From Prototheca cutis (taxonomy: Eukaryota > Chlorophyta > Trebouxiophyceae > Chlorellales > Chlorellaceae), in NCBI GenBank assembly GCA_002897115.2, contig BCIH01000020.1, forward strand, positions 1,986-65,985: a stretch of 64,000 nucleotides of DNA. The letters are read 5' to 3'. A program made the translations under genes and the position numbers. Position 1 is the stretch's first letter. Each line of letters starts with the position of its first letter. Shown piece after piece: positions 44,440-59,233 of the stretch. A model generated the notes under the pieces. That model saw only the letters and a program-made list of their open reading frames with translations, did not search any database and was not told the origin of the DNA.

Positions 44440-45125
44440 ACCCAGCGTCCACACAGCGTGATTGCAGCTCTGGCACCCCAAGGCCATGCCAAGAGGAGCC
44501 GGGGAGTGCACCTTTCTCCCTTTCTACCGACTCTGCGACCGGGGATGCATCCCCTCTGAAGAAGAACGAGCTGTGCTGTGTGCCCCCTGAAAATAAACCA
44601 CAAGCCATCGTTCTAAAAAAAACAGCCATGTGCCGGTGCATCTTGTCTTGAGTTTTCCTGTCTGCCGCTTCTCATTGCATCTTTGCATGTCCAACCCTCT
44701 TTTTCGACGTATGTGAGGGTGTGGCCGGGGGATCCCAGGTGTGGCGCCGCAAGCCTCGAGCGCCCAACCCCCTTGCTGGTCTACACCCTAGCCCCTCATT
44801 ATTTCTCTCAGTTAACTGACCAAAAAGAGAGCCAATCACGGCATCGTGAGCGGGAGAACATTTTTTCTGGGAGGGCAGGTTGGCGATCGTTTCAGAAGAC
44901 ACGGAGAGGCAGCAAGCATGCGTGCAGACCCAGCCGAGAGGGGCTGAGATACGAGCCATCCACATTCTCGCATGCCCGCTGAGTCCCTTGTTTGAACTGG
45001 GTCCTCTGTGCGCATGCGCCATTCCAGTACGCAACCAAGGTGTCAGGGACATCGCTCGAACCCCCCCCCTCCTGCTCCAGTGGCTGGACAGGAGGTTGCT
45101 CCTCCCCTGCCATCATCTCCGGTCG
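44440..45125. other. Convergent intergenic region
   Basis: Between the 3' ends of the Caprin-like gene (+) and Ca2+-ATPase gene (-); AT-richer than the genes, with AAAATAAAC at 44590, and no coding signal. Confidence 0.45.
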
Positions 45126-49135
<4,010 letters not shown>

Positions 49136-49550
49136 GGCCGGCCGGGAACGCGGATGAGCGCCAGTCGAGTAGCCGAATTCTCACATGCAAACACTCATTA
49201 TGATCACAGGAAAATCGCTCCTGACTATCTACTATTGCCTGGGCTGTTGTCCCCGGTCCATCCGTGATCACCGCTGCAGACACTACCGAGTGGCCCCGAA
49301 CAATTTCAGCGCCCAGTAGCATCGAGAGCCCGCCCCCGCCCCAATGAGCAAAACTCGAATCTTTTCGGTGTCACGCTCGGAGTATCTATTCCCCACGCGC
49401 GGCAAATATTCTCCCTTTGTCCTATTTCTCTTTTTGCACACATTTGGGCTGCTCCATTAGCCGGGCAGCGCTGCAGCACTTTCCTGTGATCCCGCTTGGC
49501 GGCAACCCCTTCCCGTCCAGGTCCTGGCCAATCCAACCCGTTCTAGCACA
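49136..49550. promoter_or_regulatory. Divergent interval between Ca2+-ATPase (-) and SAM synthetase (+)
   Basis: 415 bases between start codons, presumably both promoters and 5' UTRs. No defined element recognised. Confidence 0.35.
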
Positions 49551-50916
49551 ATGACGGTCGACACGTTCCTGTTCACCTCTGGTGAGTTGCGGCATGCCGT
49601 GTACGGGGCCTCCTGGGGCACAGTGCATTTTGCTGGCGCAGTCGGCTGGTGCAGCGGAGGCGGCACGTGCAGGGTTTGCCGGGCAGCTCCTCCTGCCTGC
49701 ATTCGGCTCATGTCTCCGACCCACTAATTCCCCCAAAACATGCGTATTGGTCCCTACAGAGTCCGTCAATGAGGGGCACCCCGACAAGCTGGCGGATCAG
49801 GTGTCCGACGCGATCCTGGACGCCTGCCTGGCCCAGGACCCCGAGAGCAAGGTTGCCTGCGAGACGGCCACCAAGACCAACATGGTGATGGTTTTCGGTG
49901 AGATCACCACCACCGCCAAGGTGGACTACGAGAAGGTGGTGCGCGACACGGTGCGCAACATCGGCTTCACCTCGGACGACGTGGGCCTGGACGCCGACAA
50001 GTGCAAGGTGCTGGTGTACCTGGAGGAGCAGAGCCCCGACATTGGCCAGGGCGTGCACGGCATGGGCACCAAGACCCTGGAGGAGACTGGCGCCGGCGAC
50101 CAGGGCCACATGTTCGGCTACGCCACCGACGAGACTGAGGAGCTGATGCCCCTGACGCACGTGCTGGCCACCAAGCTGGGCTACCGCCTGACCGAGTGCC
50201 GCAAGGAGGGTATCCTGCCCTGGCTGCGCCCCGATGGCAAGACCCAGGTGACGGTGGAGTACAAGAAGGAGGGCGGCGCGGTGGTCCCCCAGCGCGTGCA
50301 CACCATCCTCATCTCCACGCAGCACTCGCCCGACGTCAGCAACGACAAGATCAAGGCCGACCTGCTGGAGTACGTCATCAAGCCTGTGGTGCCCGAGAAG
50401 TACCTGGATGACAACACCATCTTCCACCTCAACCCCTCTGGCCGCTTCGTCATCGGCGGGCCGCACGGCGATGCCGGGCTGACGGGGCGCAAGATCATCA
50501 TCGACACCTACGGCGGCTGGGGCGCGCACGGCGGCGGCGCCTTCTCCGGCAAGGACCCCACCAAGGTCGACCGCTCGGGCGCCTACATCGCGCGCCAGGC
50601 GGCCAAGTCCATCGTCGCCTCTGGCCTGGCTCGCCGCGCGCTGGTGCAGATCTCGTACGCCATTGGCCTGCCCGAGCCGCTGTCCGTGTTTGTTGACACC
50701 TACGGCACCGGCAAGCTGCCCGACAACGAGATTCTGGAGCTTGTGCAGAAGAAGTTTGACTTCCGTCCGGGCATGATCAGCAAGGCCCTGGACCTCAAGC
50801 GCGGCGGCGACCGCTACATCCACACTGCCGCCTACGGCCACTTTGGCCGCAGCGACAAGCCCGACGTGTTCACTTGGGAGAAGGTCGTCGACCTGGTGCC
50901 CGAGACCAAGGCCTGA
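49551..50916 (+). CDS. metK: S-adenosylmethionine synthetase (methionine adenosyltransferase)
   Basis: Exons 49551-49581 and 49760-50916; 395 residues, the family's usual length. It makes S-adenosylmethionine from methionine and ATP. The short first exon encodes [10 protein letters not shown], and the splice produces [20 protein letters not shown], the methionine/ATP site. Further signatures: [32 protein letters not shown] (ATP-binding motif), [20 protein letters not shown], the P-loop-like [19 protein letters not shown] and [20 protein letters not shown]. The coding sequence shows extreme G/C-ending codon bias compared with neighbours, typical of a highly expressed gene; this also creates long spurious open frames on the opposite strand. 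Confidence 0.97.
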
Positions 50917-51621
50917 GCGGCCACGGTCGGAGGGCGGGGTCACCCCCCGCGGCATTTTTCAGGCTGATCGGGGGCCAAGGGCCGAACAGTTCGATTCATT
51001 GGTCGCCCCGTGGAGGGCAGCACCGTGTGCAGCGGGTCCCGCTGCGCACACCCCCGCGCCGCCCGCCGAGGAAACAAACCAAGTCCTGACCTGCCTGCAT
51101 CCTTGCAAGGCCATGGGTGGCCCCAATCTATTTAAGAACGCAACGTGCTGAATTCCAAGGGACAGTAGCAGTAAAAGGGGATTAAAAACCTCTCCCTCCC
51201 CCGCGGCCCGTTCGGGATTACGAGAGCTCTCCTGTCACGCCCGTCGCTGACCTGACCGGGTGGCCGAGCGAGGTTGCGAAGAGAGGTTACGAAAAGCCAA
51301 CACCAGCCGGAACGCCCACGCTTGCGCAATTTGTTTTCGCTGGATACAAGTGTGAAGCAGCGTGACGCAGGAGAACGCACTTGGATTACAGTAGACCTGG
51401 TCGAGAGCTCGGTTCGGGCCCGGGACACCCCTCCCCCTGCGGCCTTCCAGATACGCAGCAGCTGCCTGCGCCGGGCACTCCCGCGCGCGACGGACCGGGT
51501 GAGGCCCTCGGAAGGCGTTTTGGGTGGCGTTTATCAAATTCCAGATTTGGAGGGTGTTTTCTGTGGCGCCCGGAGGGTTGCCGTACACAGGAGAGCTTCG
51601 CCGTTCACTCTCTGCAGGGTC
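50917..51621. other. Intergenic region
   Basis: 705 bases after SAM synthetase. The plus frame is open from about 51274 into the next gene, so its start could be further upstream than given; no motif decides it. Confidence 0.35.
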
Positions 51622-54593
51622 ATGGAGCCAGGTCCGTCCGCCCCCTGGCTCTCCTTTCAACATTGGCTGGCCCAGCACAGAGGTTCATGGACACCACACC
51701 ACGACGGCATGTCGGAGACTGACAGCGTGGCAGGGGACCATGAGGCGTTGTCGGAAGCGGGACCCGGAGAGGCTCCGAGGACGGACCCGCCCGTCCGTCC
51801 CTCGGACGCGTTGCCCCGGGCCGCCGTACCGGATTGCCGTCTTGAAACACGGATGGTGAACGAGTACGCGTGCGCGAGGCAGCAAATGACGGTCATGCTG
51901 GCGGCCCCCGGCGTGCCCGCGCACAAGGCCCCGTTGGTCACCGCCAAGCAGGTCGGTCCCCCTTGTATGGGAGATGGGTTGGGCCGGTCGCCTAGGTTGC
52001 CTCTATCTCGTGCGCGGCGCTTGTATGAAGCTCATACACGCTTCGAAGGGCTTTGGTCTCAGCCTGGCGAGGGAATGGCTTGTCCTGCAGCAGGCTTGCC
52101 TGCCCTCGTCGGCGAAGGCCCTGGGGTTTGGGAGTGCCATGCCTGTTGTCGCGCACCGACGCGCGATTGTCTGCGCTTTTTTGGACCATTGTGCGACTCA
52201 AGTTTGAATTGTTCACCCCCATGACGTGCAGGCGAGTGCGCTGGTCGGCGCGATATCAGAGCCATTGGTGCAGATCCCCGTGGGACGCATGACACGACAG
52301 CTGTCCACGCCCGTCCGGCTGCAGCCCACGACATCACGCGGTTGGCTGTCGCTCTGGCTGCTGCCAAACGATAGCCTGTCGCTCATGTGGAACTCGGTGC
52401 AGACGCTGGACCTGTCAATGGCCGGCGACGCCTCGGACGCTGAACCCGACATCTCGGGACAGGTGTCCGACGTCCATGCCACGACGTGCCAGCTGTCGCT
52501 CTGGGAGGAACTGGCACAGTTCCCCGTGGGTTCCCATCTCTTGGAGGACGAGCCACGTGAGTTGAGGGGCAGTCGCGCGCGTGTGTTTGTTCGGGAGAGG
52601 GGGATGCATGTCACCAAGGATGGCTGGCCGCTATGAACAGCTTTGCTGCATCGCTGTGCTGATCCTCTTAAGTATTCCCCTGGGTGCTTGAGACCATGGG
52701 CCTGGAGTTCCCACCGACCCGCGCCCGACTCCCGCCAACCCTATACCCGCCACCCAATGTGCAGTGATGACGATCCACATGCTCCGTGGCGATACCAGCG
52801 GACGCTCGTTCTACCTGCGCATGCGCGAGGACATTGCCGCGCGCTGCTTTGCGCTCACCAGCAGCATCGCCGCAAGCGCGGCTGCGGCGGGGGGCGCTAC
52901 CCCGGCCACGCAGGGTGCGACTGGGGCCTCTGTTTCCGGGGCCCCCGCTGCGCCGCCGCCGAGCTACGGCCGTCCAGCGACGGCCGAGCCTGCGAGTCAC
53001 AGCGGGCGCATGTACTTTTGGCTGACGGAGCCGGACCTGGAGGCTGCGGTGCTGTCGCTGGGTCGGCTCAAGTCGTACCTCAAGTGCCCGCCGACGCTGG
53101 CGCGCCGGGCCGGCATCCCCGAGTCCCAGCTGGCACTGATCGGCGACTGGCTGGGCCGGGCGGACGCGTTCCTGCAGCAGCAGGGCCCGGTCGCAGCTGC
53201 GGCTGCTGCGGCTGCAGCCGCCGCGGGTGGCAGGCCCGACCGCGCTGCTGGTGGTGCTGCTTATGCGGCGGGCGATGCGGCGGCAGCGGGCCCGGGTGCG
53301 TCGACGCACAGCCTGATGCTGGTGCAGGGCATGCTCGGCCGAGTCCAGGGCATGGAAGCTGGGGGTTCCCGAGGTGGTGGTGCTGCGACTGCTGCAGCTG
53401 ACGCGACAGTTCCTCCTGCTGCTGCCGCGGACGATGGGAACGCTGTGGCAACAGCACCCCCCCCACCACCTGATGGCGTTGCACCAGCTGCATCTTCAAC
53501 AGCCCTGGTTCGCGCTTCGGGGTCGGTTTCTGCCACGGCGACGGCTGTGTACCAGGACCGGCGGTTTGGCATCGTGTGCCCCTGCGCCATCTCGGTCGTC
53601 GTCACGCTGGGTCTGGCCGGGACGGCGGTGACAGCACTAGAGGGTGACTCGTCTGCTGCCACAGAAATGATGACCGAGGCCGAGTCGCGGGGAACGGAGG
53701 GTGTGCTCGACGCCAGCGGGAGCGCGCCGTCCCCTTCTGCGGCCCTGACGGCACTGGGGAGCGCGCTGGGCCCTCGGGCACGGTGGCTGGCGGAGCAGGA
53801 AGCTCGTCGTGCAGTGGACGCCGCGGGCCGTGCGCGCGTGGAGGAGCGGCTGGCGGAGCTGCTGCTCCGCGGCGTGCGAGCACAGCGTGCCAGTGCACGC
53901 GCGGCGCGCCACGAGGCTCGCGCTGCGGAGACGCGAGCAGCGGCCGCGGCGAGGGCGCTGCCGCTGATCCGGCGCGCCGCCGCGCAGGCTGCCACGCGGC
54001 GTGCGGGACGGAGCTGCGTGCGCCGGCGGCACGCCGGCGCCACGGGCGGGAGCCTGTCGTTGAGCGAGGACGACGTCGACGACGACAACGCGTCCACGGC
54101 CAGCGGCTCTGTCGTCGATGGCGCAGAGTTGTTTTTGCGAGGCTTTGCCGCCGGTGGCGGCAGCGTTGTTCATGGGAGTGGCAGTGGTGTTGGTGCTACT
54201 GGTGCAGATACTTCTGCCGCGCTTGCCGTCGGGCATGGTAGCACCAGCGAGCCTACGACCGCCACAGCCGCTGCCATGCATGGCCCTGGAGCCACTGCCA
54301 CGACGCTGTGCAACCCTCAGCAGCACCCCCGACACTTTGGCTTCTTCGTTGACTCGCGCAGCGCGGCGCACCCCGCAGCGCGCGTGCGGCGCTCGGCGCT
54401 GCTCGACGGCACGCAGCGTGTCGACATCGGCAATTTGTCGTCCATTCTCCGCGGCGCGCAGGGTACTGCAGAGCCCGACGCGACTGCGACCGCGGCGACA
54501 CCCACTCCCGAAGCTGTCGCGGTCGACGATGGCACGGGCGGGCTGGGACCCCGGCCAGGGCACGCCGCCGCCATGCCCCACGACCACAGCTGA
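51622..54593 (+). CDS. Large Ala-rich protein with possible Pru/PH-like domain; function unknown
   Basis: Exons 51622-51951, 52232-52556, 52765-54593; 827 residues from ATG 51622. Residues about 120-260 hold beta-rich sequence: VQIPVGRMTRQLSTPVRLQP, RGWLSLWLLPNDSLSLMWNS, LSLWEELAQFPVGSHL, then across the second intron LMTIHMLRGDTSGRSFYLRM. The order (G-R-M, RG-x-L, a D-x-L-x-x-x-W strand, F-x-V, a strand ending in R-x-F-Y-x-x-M) loosely follows the Pru domain of the proteasome ubiquitin receptor Rpn13/ADRM1, but with insertions, and no C-terminal DEUBAD is recognisable. The rest is low complexity, Ala/Gly-rich with a basic helical stretch (about 560-640) and a short acidic run (SLSEDDVDDDN). 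A hydrophobic segment (IVCPCAISVVVTLGLAGTAV, about 490) might be a membrane helix. I do not assign a function. Confidence 0.5.
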
Positions 54594-55292
54594 GAGAGGC
54601 GTTGGTGGGTGGGTGATATGGCACCGTGTCGCTGCAGCTGCTGTTGCGGCAATGGCGGTTTGGGCACCAACAGGGTGACTGCAGGGCACGCCATGGTGTG
54701 CTCACTTTGCAGCTCCCACTCGCCACGCAAAGCCCTCCGTCACCCACCGCCGTCGCATGCTCTCCCCTCTGCCCCTCCCGTCCATCTCGCCACACNCCCT
54801 CTTTTCCACATTCTCNCCCCGCCGTGTTGACTGCCGTCGAAAAGTACGGTGCGTCGTCAGGCGGCGCTCGATTTTTGGCGGGTATGATGCCGCCGCTTGC
54901 CACGTGCCCTTGGCTGCCGCCGGGGGAGCCCCTCTGCTGTGTGCTTGAGAGGGGGCTTCGTGAAGAACCCCCCCCCTCCCTTCTACACCCACGCCTCTCT
55001 TCTTTTGCTGTATCCATGTACCATGCTGTGTATGCCGCCTGATTCTTCCTTCGAGTGTTATTTTTTTCGGAGCACCGCTGACAACCCCAAACGCTGCAGC
55101 TGGGCCAGCCTGCTTGCGCATCTCCACCAGCCTCTTTGGTTGGACCTGCGTCTGCACCTTTCATCAGCCCCGTGCTGTGGCTGGGCCGGGCCCAGCCAGC
55201 AGCCTTGGGTGGCTCTTTTGCCTGTCAGTCCTGTTCCACCTGTAAAGAGCTTGACGACATGAGCACACAGCGGAGGGGATGTAGATACTCTC
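54594..55292. other. Convergent intergenic region
   Basis: Between the 3' ends of the Ala-rich gene (+) and archease (-); includes unresolved bases at 54796 and 54816. No gene seen. Confidence 0.45.
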
Positions 55293-56653
55293 CTAGATGT
55301 CGACGATGACCCAGACATCGGTGCGGTCGCTCGCCTCGACCACGTTCATTGCCGAGTAGGTGATGGCCTTGATCTCCGTCCCCGCGGCATGCCGCTCCCG
55401 GTCAAACGCCTCGCCCCACCTTTGTTGGATGGGTGGGTTGAGTGGATGGGTGGGTTGAGTGGATTGGTGGAGGCGGTGTGCACTGGCTTGATGCGAGCGT
55501 TTGTCACAGTTCTGACCCAAGCTGGGCAAATGCACCTCACAAAGAAACCCAGAAACAATTGGCCAGGCATGCCCTCCTTGCCCGGCCCACGTACCCGCGG
55601 GCATCGATGGTGAAGGCGTCGCAGTCAAACGCAGTGATCTCAATCCTCCGGCAGACAAACAGTTCGGTGTGGAAGAGAAAGAGCAGCTCGTCCAGGAAAC
55701 TAAATATCAGAGAATGGAGGTCGTGACCCTTGGCATGAACAGTCCTGCAGCAGGATGGGACAATGGGGTTGGTACTGCCATGGCCTAGGGCATGCGTCAA
55801 GCACTCTCGANAACAGCCCCTTCATACAGTGCATGTACCGGGTAAATGCAGGCTGCAGCTTGGGTATGTCCAAGCCACAGGGCAGCCTGCTAGCCCCTGT
55901 GTTGGTCCCACACAGGCCCCAACCGCTCTTCGGCCCACACGAGGACCCCCCTTCCTCGGCCTTCGTACTTGGGCTCTTGGCTGGTTTCCTGTATGCCTGT
56001 CAAGGGCGTCATGTAATTNAACATGCAGAGTCCTAGGCTCTCCAGTGCAGACTTGAGGTCGTCGCCCCCTGCAGCGTGAGACACAGACGCGAATGAGTGG
56101 GCAGCAGCNGGGGACGTGAAGCACCATCCATGCATACCAACAAAAATGCGCTGCACTTCTTTCTNGCCACAAACAAAGGCACCAAGGACGCACATGAGTG
56201 CAGCTGGATGTCCGCTGTGTGGTCAAGGTCTGCAGGCAAAGTTTGGGGTGGGAGAGAACATGAGACTACAGTCATGGCTCGCCCATGAAAAGTCCCGTTG
56301 AGCGCGCACTGGCGCACCCATGGAGGTGGGGTGTCCATCTGCAATGCACACAAAGGCATTGATGCAGAGCAAACCCTAACCCAATACCCCTGTCCTGCCA
56401 CCCACGCACATTCGTAGCTTGCGCCGTCAGGGACATCGGGTTGGTCTGTGCTCGTGCTCGCCTCGGGCTCGCGCGGGCTCCTTGCGAATTCCGTTGTTTT
56501 CCCATACTCGTCCTGCGGCTTTGGAAGGGCGTGTTCCCTTTGCGTCTCGTCTGTGGCCGCTGTCCTCGCCCGCTTCCTCGCCCGTGGTGGTCGTTGCGGC
56601 AAGGCCTCCACCTCCAGAGTGCCCACAACCTCCGCCGAACCAGCCTCTGCCAT
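55293..56653 (-). CDS. Archease (RNA ligase cofactor)
   Basis: Five exons (minus): 56653-56410, 56229-56194 (36 bases), 56068-55997, 55784-55595, 55419-55293; 222 residues. Archease promotes guanylation and turnover of RtcB-type tRNA ligases in tRNA splicing. Residues 1-80 are a disordered, charged extension with RARKRAR, a possible nuclear signal. The archease domain runs to the end: YEYLDHTADIQLHSWGDDL (assembled from three exons), ESLGLCM-x-NYMTPL, KGHDLHSLIFSFLDELLFLF, IDARGWGEAFDRERH, GTEIKAITYSAMNV and the closing DVWVIVDI. The Asp of LDHTAD and the acidic and Lys residues of the GTEIKAITY block, which form the active centre in the family, are present. Intron 3 uses a GC donor (ACAG|GCATAC). 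The N at 56019 hides one residue. Divergent from the LysM gene. Confidence 0.92.
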
Positions 56654-57071
56654 TGTTGCCTTAATGCAGCACAATATACGATATTTTCAATAAAAGCATG
56701 GGCGACAACTGCGTAACACATCACCTTATGCCATTTTGGACATCTGGTGAATGGTGGCGGTGTGCGCACGAAATCTCCCCCGACCACACCCGGTCCAAAA
56801 CGAGCTCTTGGATTGGGCTTGCAAGCCGCGCCGTCTTGACACTATTGTTACATCGTCAACACCGAACATAACTTTATTCCAGGGTGGACACTCTAATGGT
56901 GGAGTTTCGGAAGTTCGTCGGCCCAACTTTGTGATCTGCGCTCGGTTCCGGCTGGTCGTCGGGCCACGGGGCCCTCCTGGACAGCAGTGAGCAGCCCTGC
57001 TTGGGCCCCGCGGAATCCTGGAGCAGGGGTCTGTGCTGACAGAACCTCGCAGCGGCGTGGGGCATGGTGCG
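56654..57071. promoter_or_regulatory. Divergent interval between archease (-) and LysM gene (+)
   Basis: 418 bases between start codons. Nothing specific recognised besides AT-rich sequence immediately upstream of archease (ATATACGATATTTTCAATAA on plus at about 56674). Confidence 0.35.
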
Positions 57072-58776
57072 ATGACGAGCAACGAGGCTCGCGGGGAGCC
57101 AGGAACAAGCGCGAGCGACTCCGGCGANCCCGAGCCCCACTTCATCACGCATGAGGTGCGTCTTCTGAGTAGGATATGTGCCCATTTTGGTACTGCCTGC
57201 GGTGCCTGCGCACCGGTGGCAGAGGACGGCTGCGGGCCGAAACCCCTCAACTCCCCTCCAACTGGTACCCACATCCAGGTGTCCAAGCTCGATACCCTGG
57301 CGGGACTGGCCATCCGCTACAACGTCTCGGTGCGGCTGCATGGAAAGCCAAGGCCTGGTTGCGTATGGTGAGTTGTCCAATGCTTCTCTGTCTCGCATCA
57401 GTTGGGCCTGAACGGCTGCGACTCTGCCCCGGCTTCCCAACCCCTGCCGCCGCCGTAGGTCTCTGACATCAAGCGGTGCAATGGACTCTTGTCTGAGAGC
57501 GGCATCTATGCCCGACAAAAGATTCTCATCCCAGTGGGACACCTGCCTCTGGGGTGCGCCTGGGCATGTGTGTGTGTGGAGAGGGGTCATGGCACGGCGC
57601 TAGCGTGCCGGTCCAGCCAGGGACGTTTCAGAGCCCCAGTGGGCTCATTGGTCACACCGCCCCCCCCCCCCCCCCCAAAAAAAAAAAAACAAAAAAACAA
57701 AAAAACAAAAAACAAAACAAAACGCACTATCCATGCAACTGGCTGCAGGAAGGAGTATTCGACGTGGGCGGGCATGATTGTGACGCACTATGGCAGTCTG
57801 GGTAACTCTCCACGCAAGCACCCAGGGCACAGCACCCAGTTGCTTGCTCTGCTTCAAGGTGGTACCGGCCGGAGGGGTTGTGCCAGTGCCTCTGCGTCAG
57901 CACGCGCCTCTGGTAAGCGGGGAGGAGGAATGATGGGCGATTCTTTTGGTGGGTGTGTGCCTTGGGCTCGTNGTGGCATTCGTCGCGTTGTGGGAGAAAG
58001 GGAACGCCCCGTGAATTCAGGTGTGGAATCGCAGTGGCGGCTGCATTCCTGGACTGAGTGGTGGGGTGAAAGTCCTTGCACCGACCAACCCTTCCTTTCA
58101 GAGGTGCTCCATGGAACTCCCAGTCCACATACGCAGTCACGGCCCGCCACCAACATCCACATGCAGATGACGAGGACGATGGCTGCCACATCCTGTTCAC
58201 TGCGGCGCAGCGAAACATCCGGGAGGTTGAGCTGAGCCCGTTGGGCGACGACNTCGGGACGAGCGGCGGCGAGCCGGCCTCGGCGGCCGACGAGCGTCTG
58301 AGACGCCGGATCGCCCGTGAGAGCGCCTCAGCAAGCGACCTCCTGCTTGGTGCCAGCCAACCCCGCTCAGACCAAGGTATGCATGTGATGTGGAGTACAG
58401 GACGTAGGAGACCCCAATGAGTGTGTGTGCACGCGTGCTCGGCATGGTGTCTAGACTATGATTCGACGGACGACTGTCACACAAGCCCACGTCAGCCCAT
58501 GTCAGTGTCATCGTACCCTCACTCCCCCTCTTCCCACCAACCTACATGCACATGTACGCAGGGCATATTCCCCAGAACAGAGCGCCGGTGCGACCGCGAC
58601 CTGCTCGGCAACAGCACGCCCCCGGCCGTGGCATGGTGATGCTCAGCGGCATGAGATCCTGGGCCCAAGCCCACTTGTCGTCGTTGCGCGCCCCGGGCAG
58701 GGGCGCAGCGCAGCCGGCGGCGGCGCAGCTCCAGCCGCTCCAGCCGCTCAGCCGGCAACGAGCAAAGAACGAGTAG
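57072..58776 (+). CDS. LysM-domain protein, plant intracellular type
   Basis: Exons 57072-57155, 57279-57329, 57459-57553, 57749-57912, 58167-58376, 58562-58776; 272 residues. Residues about 27-67 are one LysM motif assembled over two introns: HEVSKLDTLAGLAIRYNVS then VSDIKRCNGLLSESGIYARQ and KILIPVG. This pattern (VS+.DTLAG.AI+Y.V...DIKR.NGL) is that of the plant single-LysM proteins lacking a signal peptide. There is no signal peptide or membrane segment; the remainder is Ser/Ala/Arg-rich and probably disordered, with an acidic DDEDDGCHIL patch and a Pro/Gln-rich tail. LysM usually binds N-acetylglucosamine polymers; ligand and role here are unknown. Exons 4-6 were chosen by phase and splice quality alone. 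Ns at 57128 and 58253 hide residues; intron 3 has a C/A homopolymer block at 57660-57690. Confidence 0.68.
57660..57721 (+). repeat. C-run followed by A-rich tract
   Basis: About 17 C followed by 13 A and then a series of A5-A7 blocks separated by single C, inside intron 3 of the LysM gene. Confidence 0.85.
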
Positions 58777-59233
58777 CTGTTCGAGAGGGTGCCTTCCTCA
58801 TCGTGACGCATGCAGTCTGGAGGGAGAGCTTGCTTGTGGACCCCGGAGAACGGGGACGGAACGCCCACGGCTGCCCATTTGGCGCCCTGTGTGTGGTTCA
58901 TTTCATTTTTCTGTGCTCGTGCTCGTGAGCTTTGGTTGTGTGTAATGAGTGTTGAACGATGTGGATTTTAAGACGTCTGTGGCTTGGTGAATGACCTCCT
59001 GTGGATGACTGGCCGATGGGAGGAATCCGACCGGGCAAATCTGTGGGACCCAGATCCCCCCAAGGCTTCGAACCCTGCGCACGTGATTGTCAAGGCGCAT
59101 ATGGGCGTGCCGGCACGGCAACGCATCATGATCTTTCCAGAAGCTGTCGGTTGTGGGTTAACCCACGCCAATGTCTATGCACGCATTGACATAGGAGACA
59201 TTTTTGTTTGAGATTGGAGAAACACGAGTCGTC
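58777..59233. other. Intergenic region before plastid HSP70
   Basis: 457 bases. A short plus-strand open segment (58984-59211) has no family match; presumed HSP70 promoter and 5' UTR. Confidence 0.4.

Noticed and set aside
49708..50955. Minus-strand open frame of 415 codons
   Set aside because: Antisense shadow of SAM synthetase produced by its codon bias; no start context or motif.
55371..55500. Tandem GGTGGGTTGAGTGGAT-like repeat on the plus strand (55428-55470) as a possible mobile-element end
   Set aside because: Only two to three imperfect copies, located within an archease intron; no inverted repeats or target-site duplication.
59040..59090. tRNA-like T-arm (GGTTCGAAG with a pairing stem) on the minus strand
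   Set aside because: No matching acceptor stem, anticodon arm or D-arm in the surrounding 80 bases.
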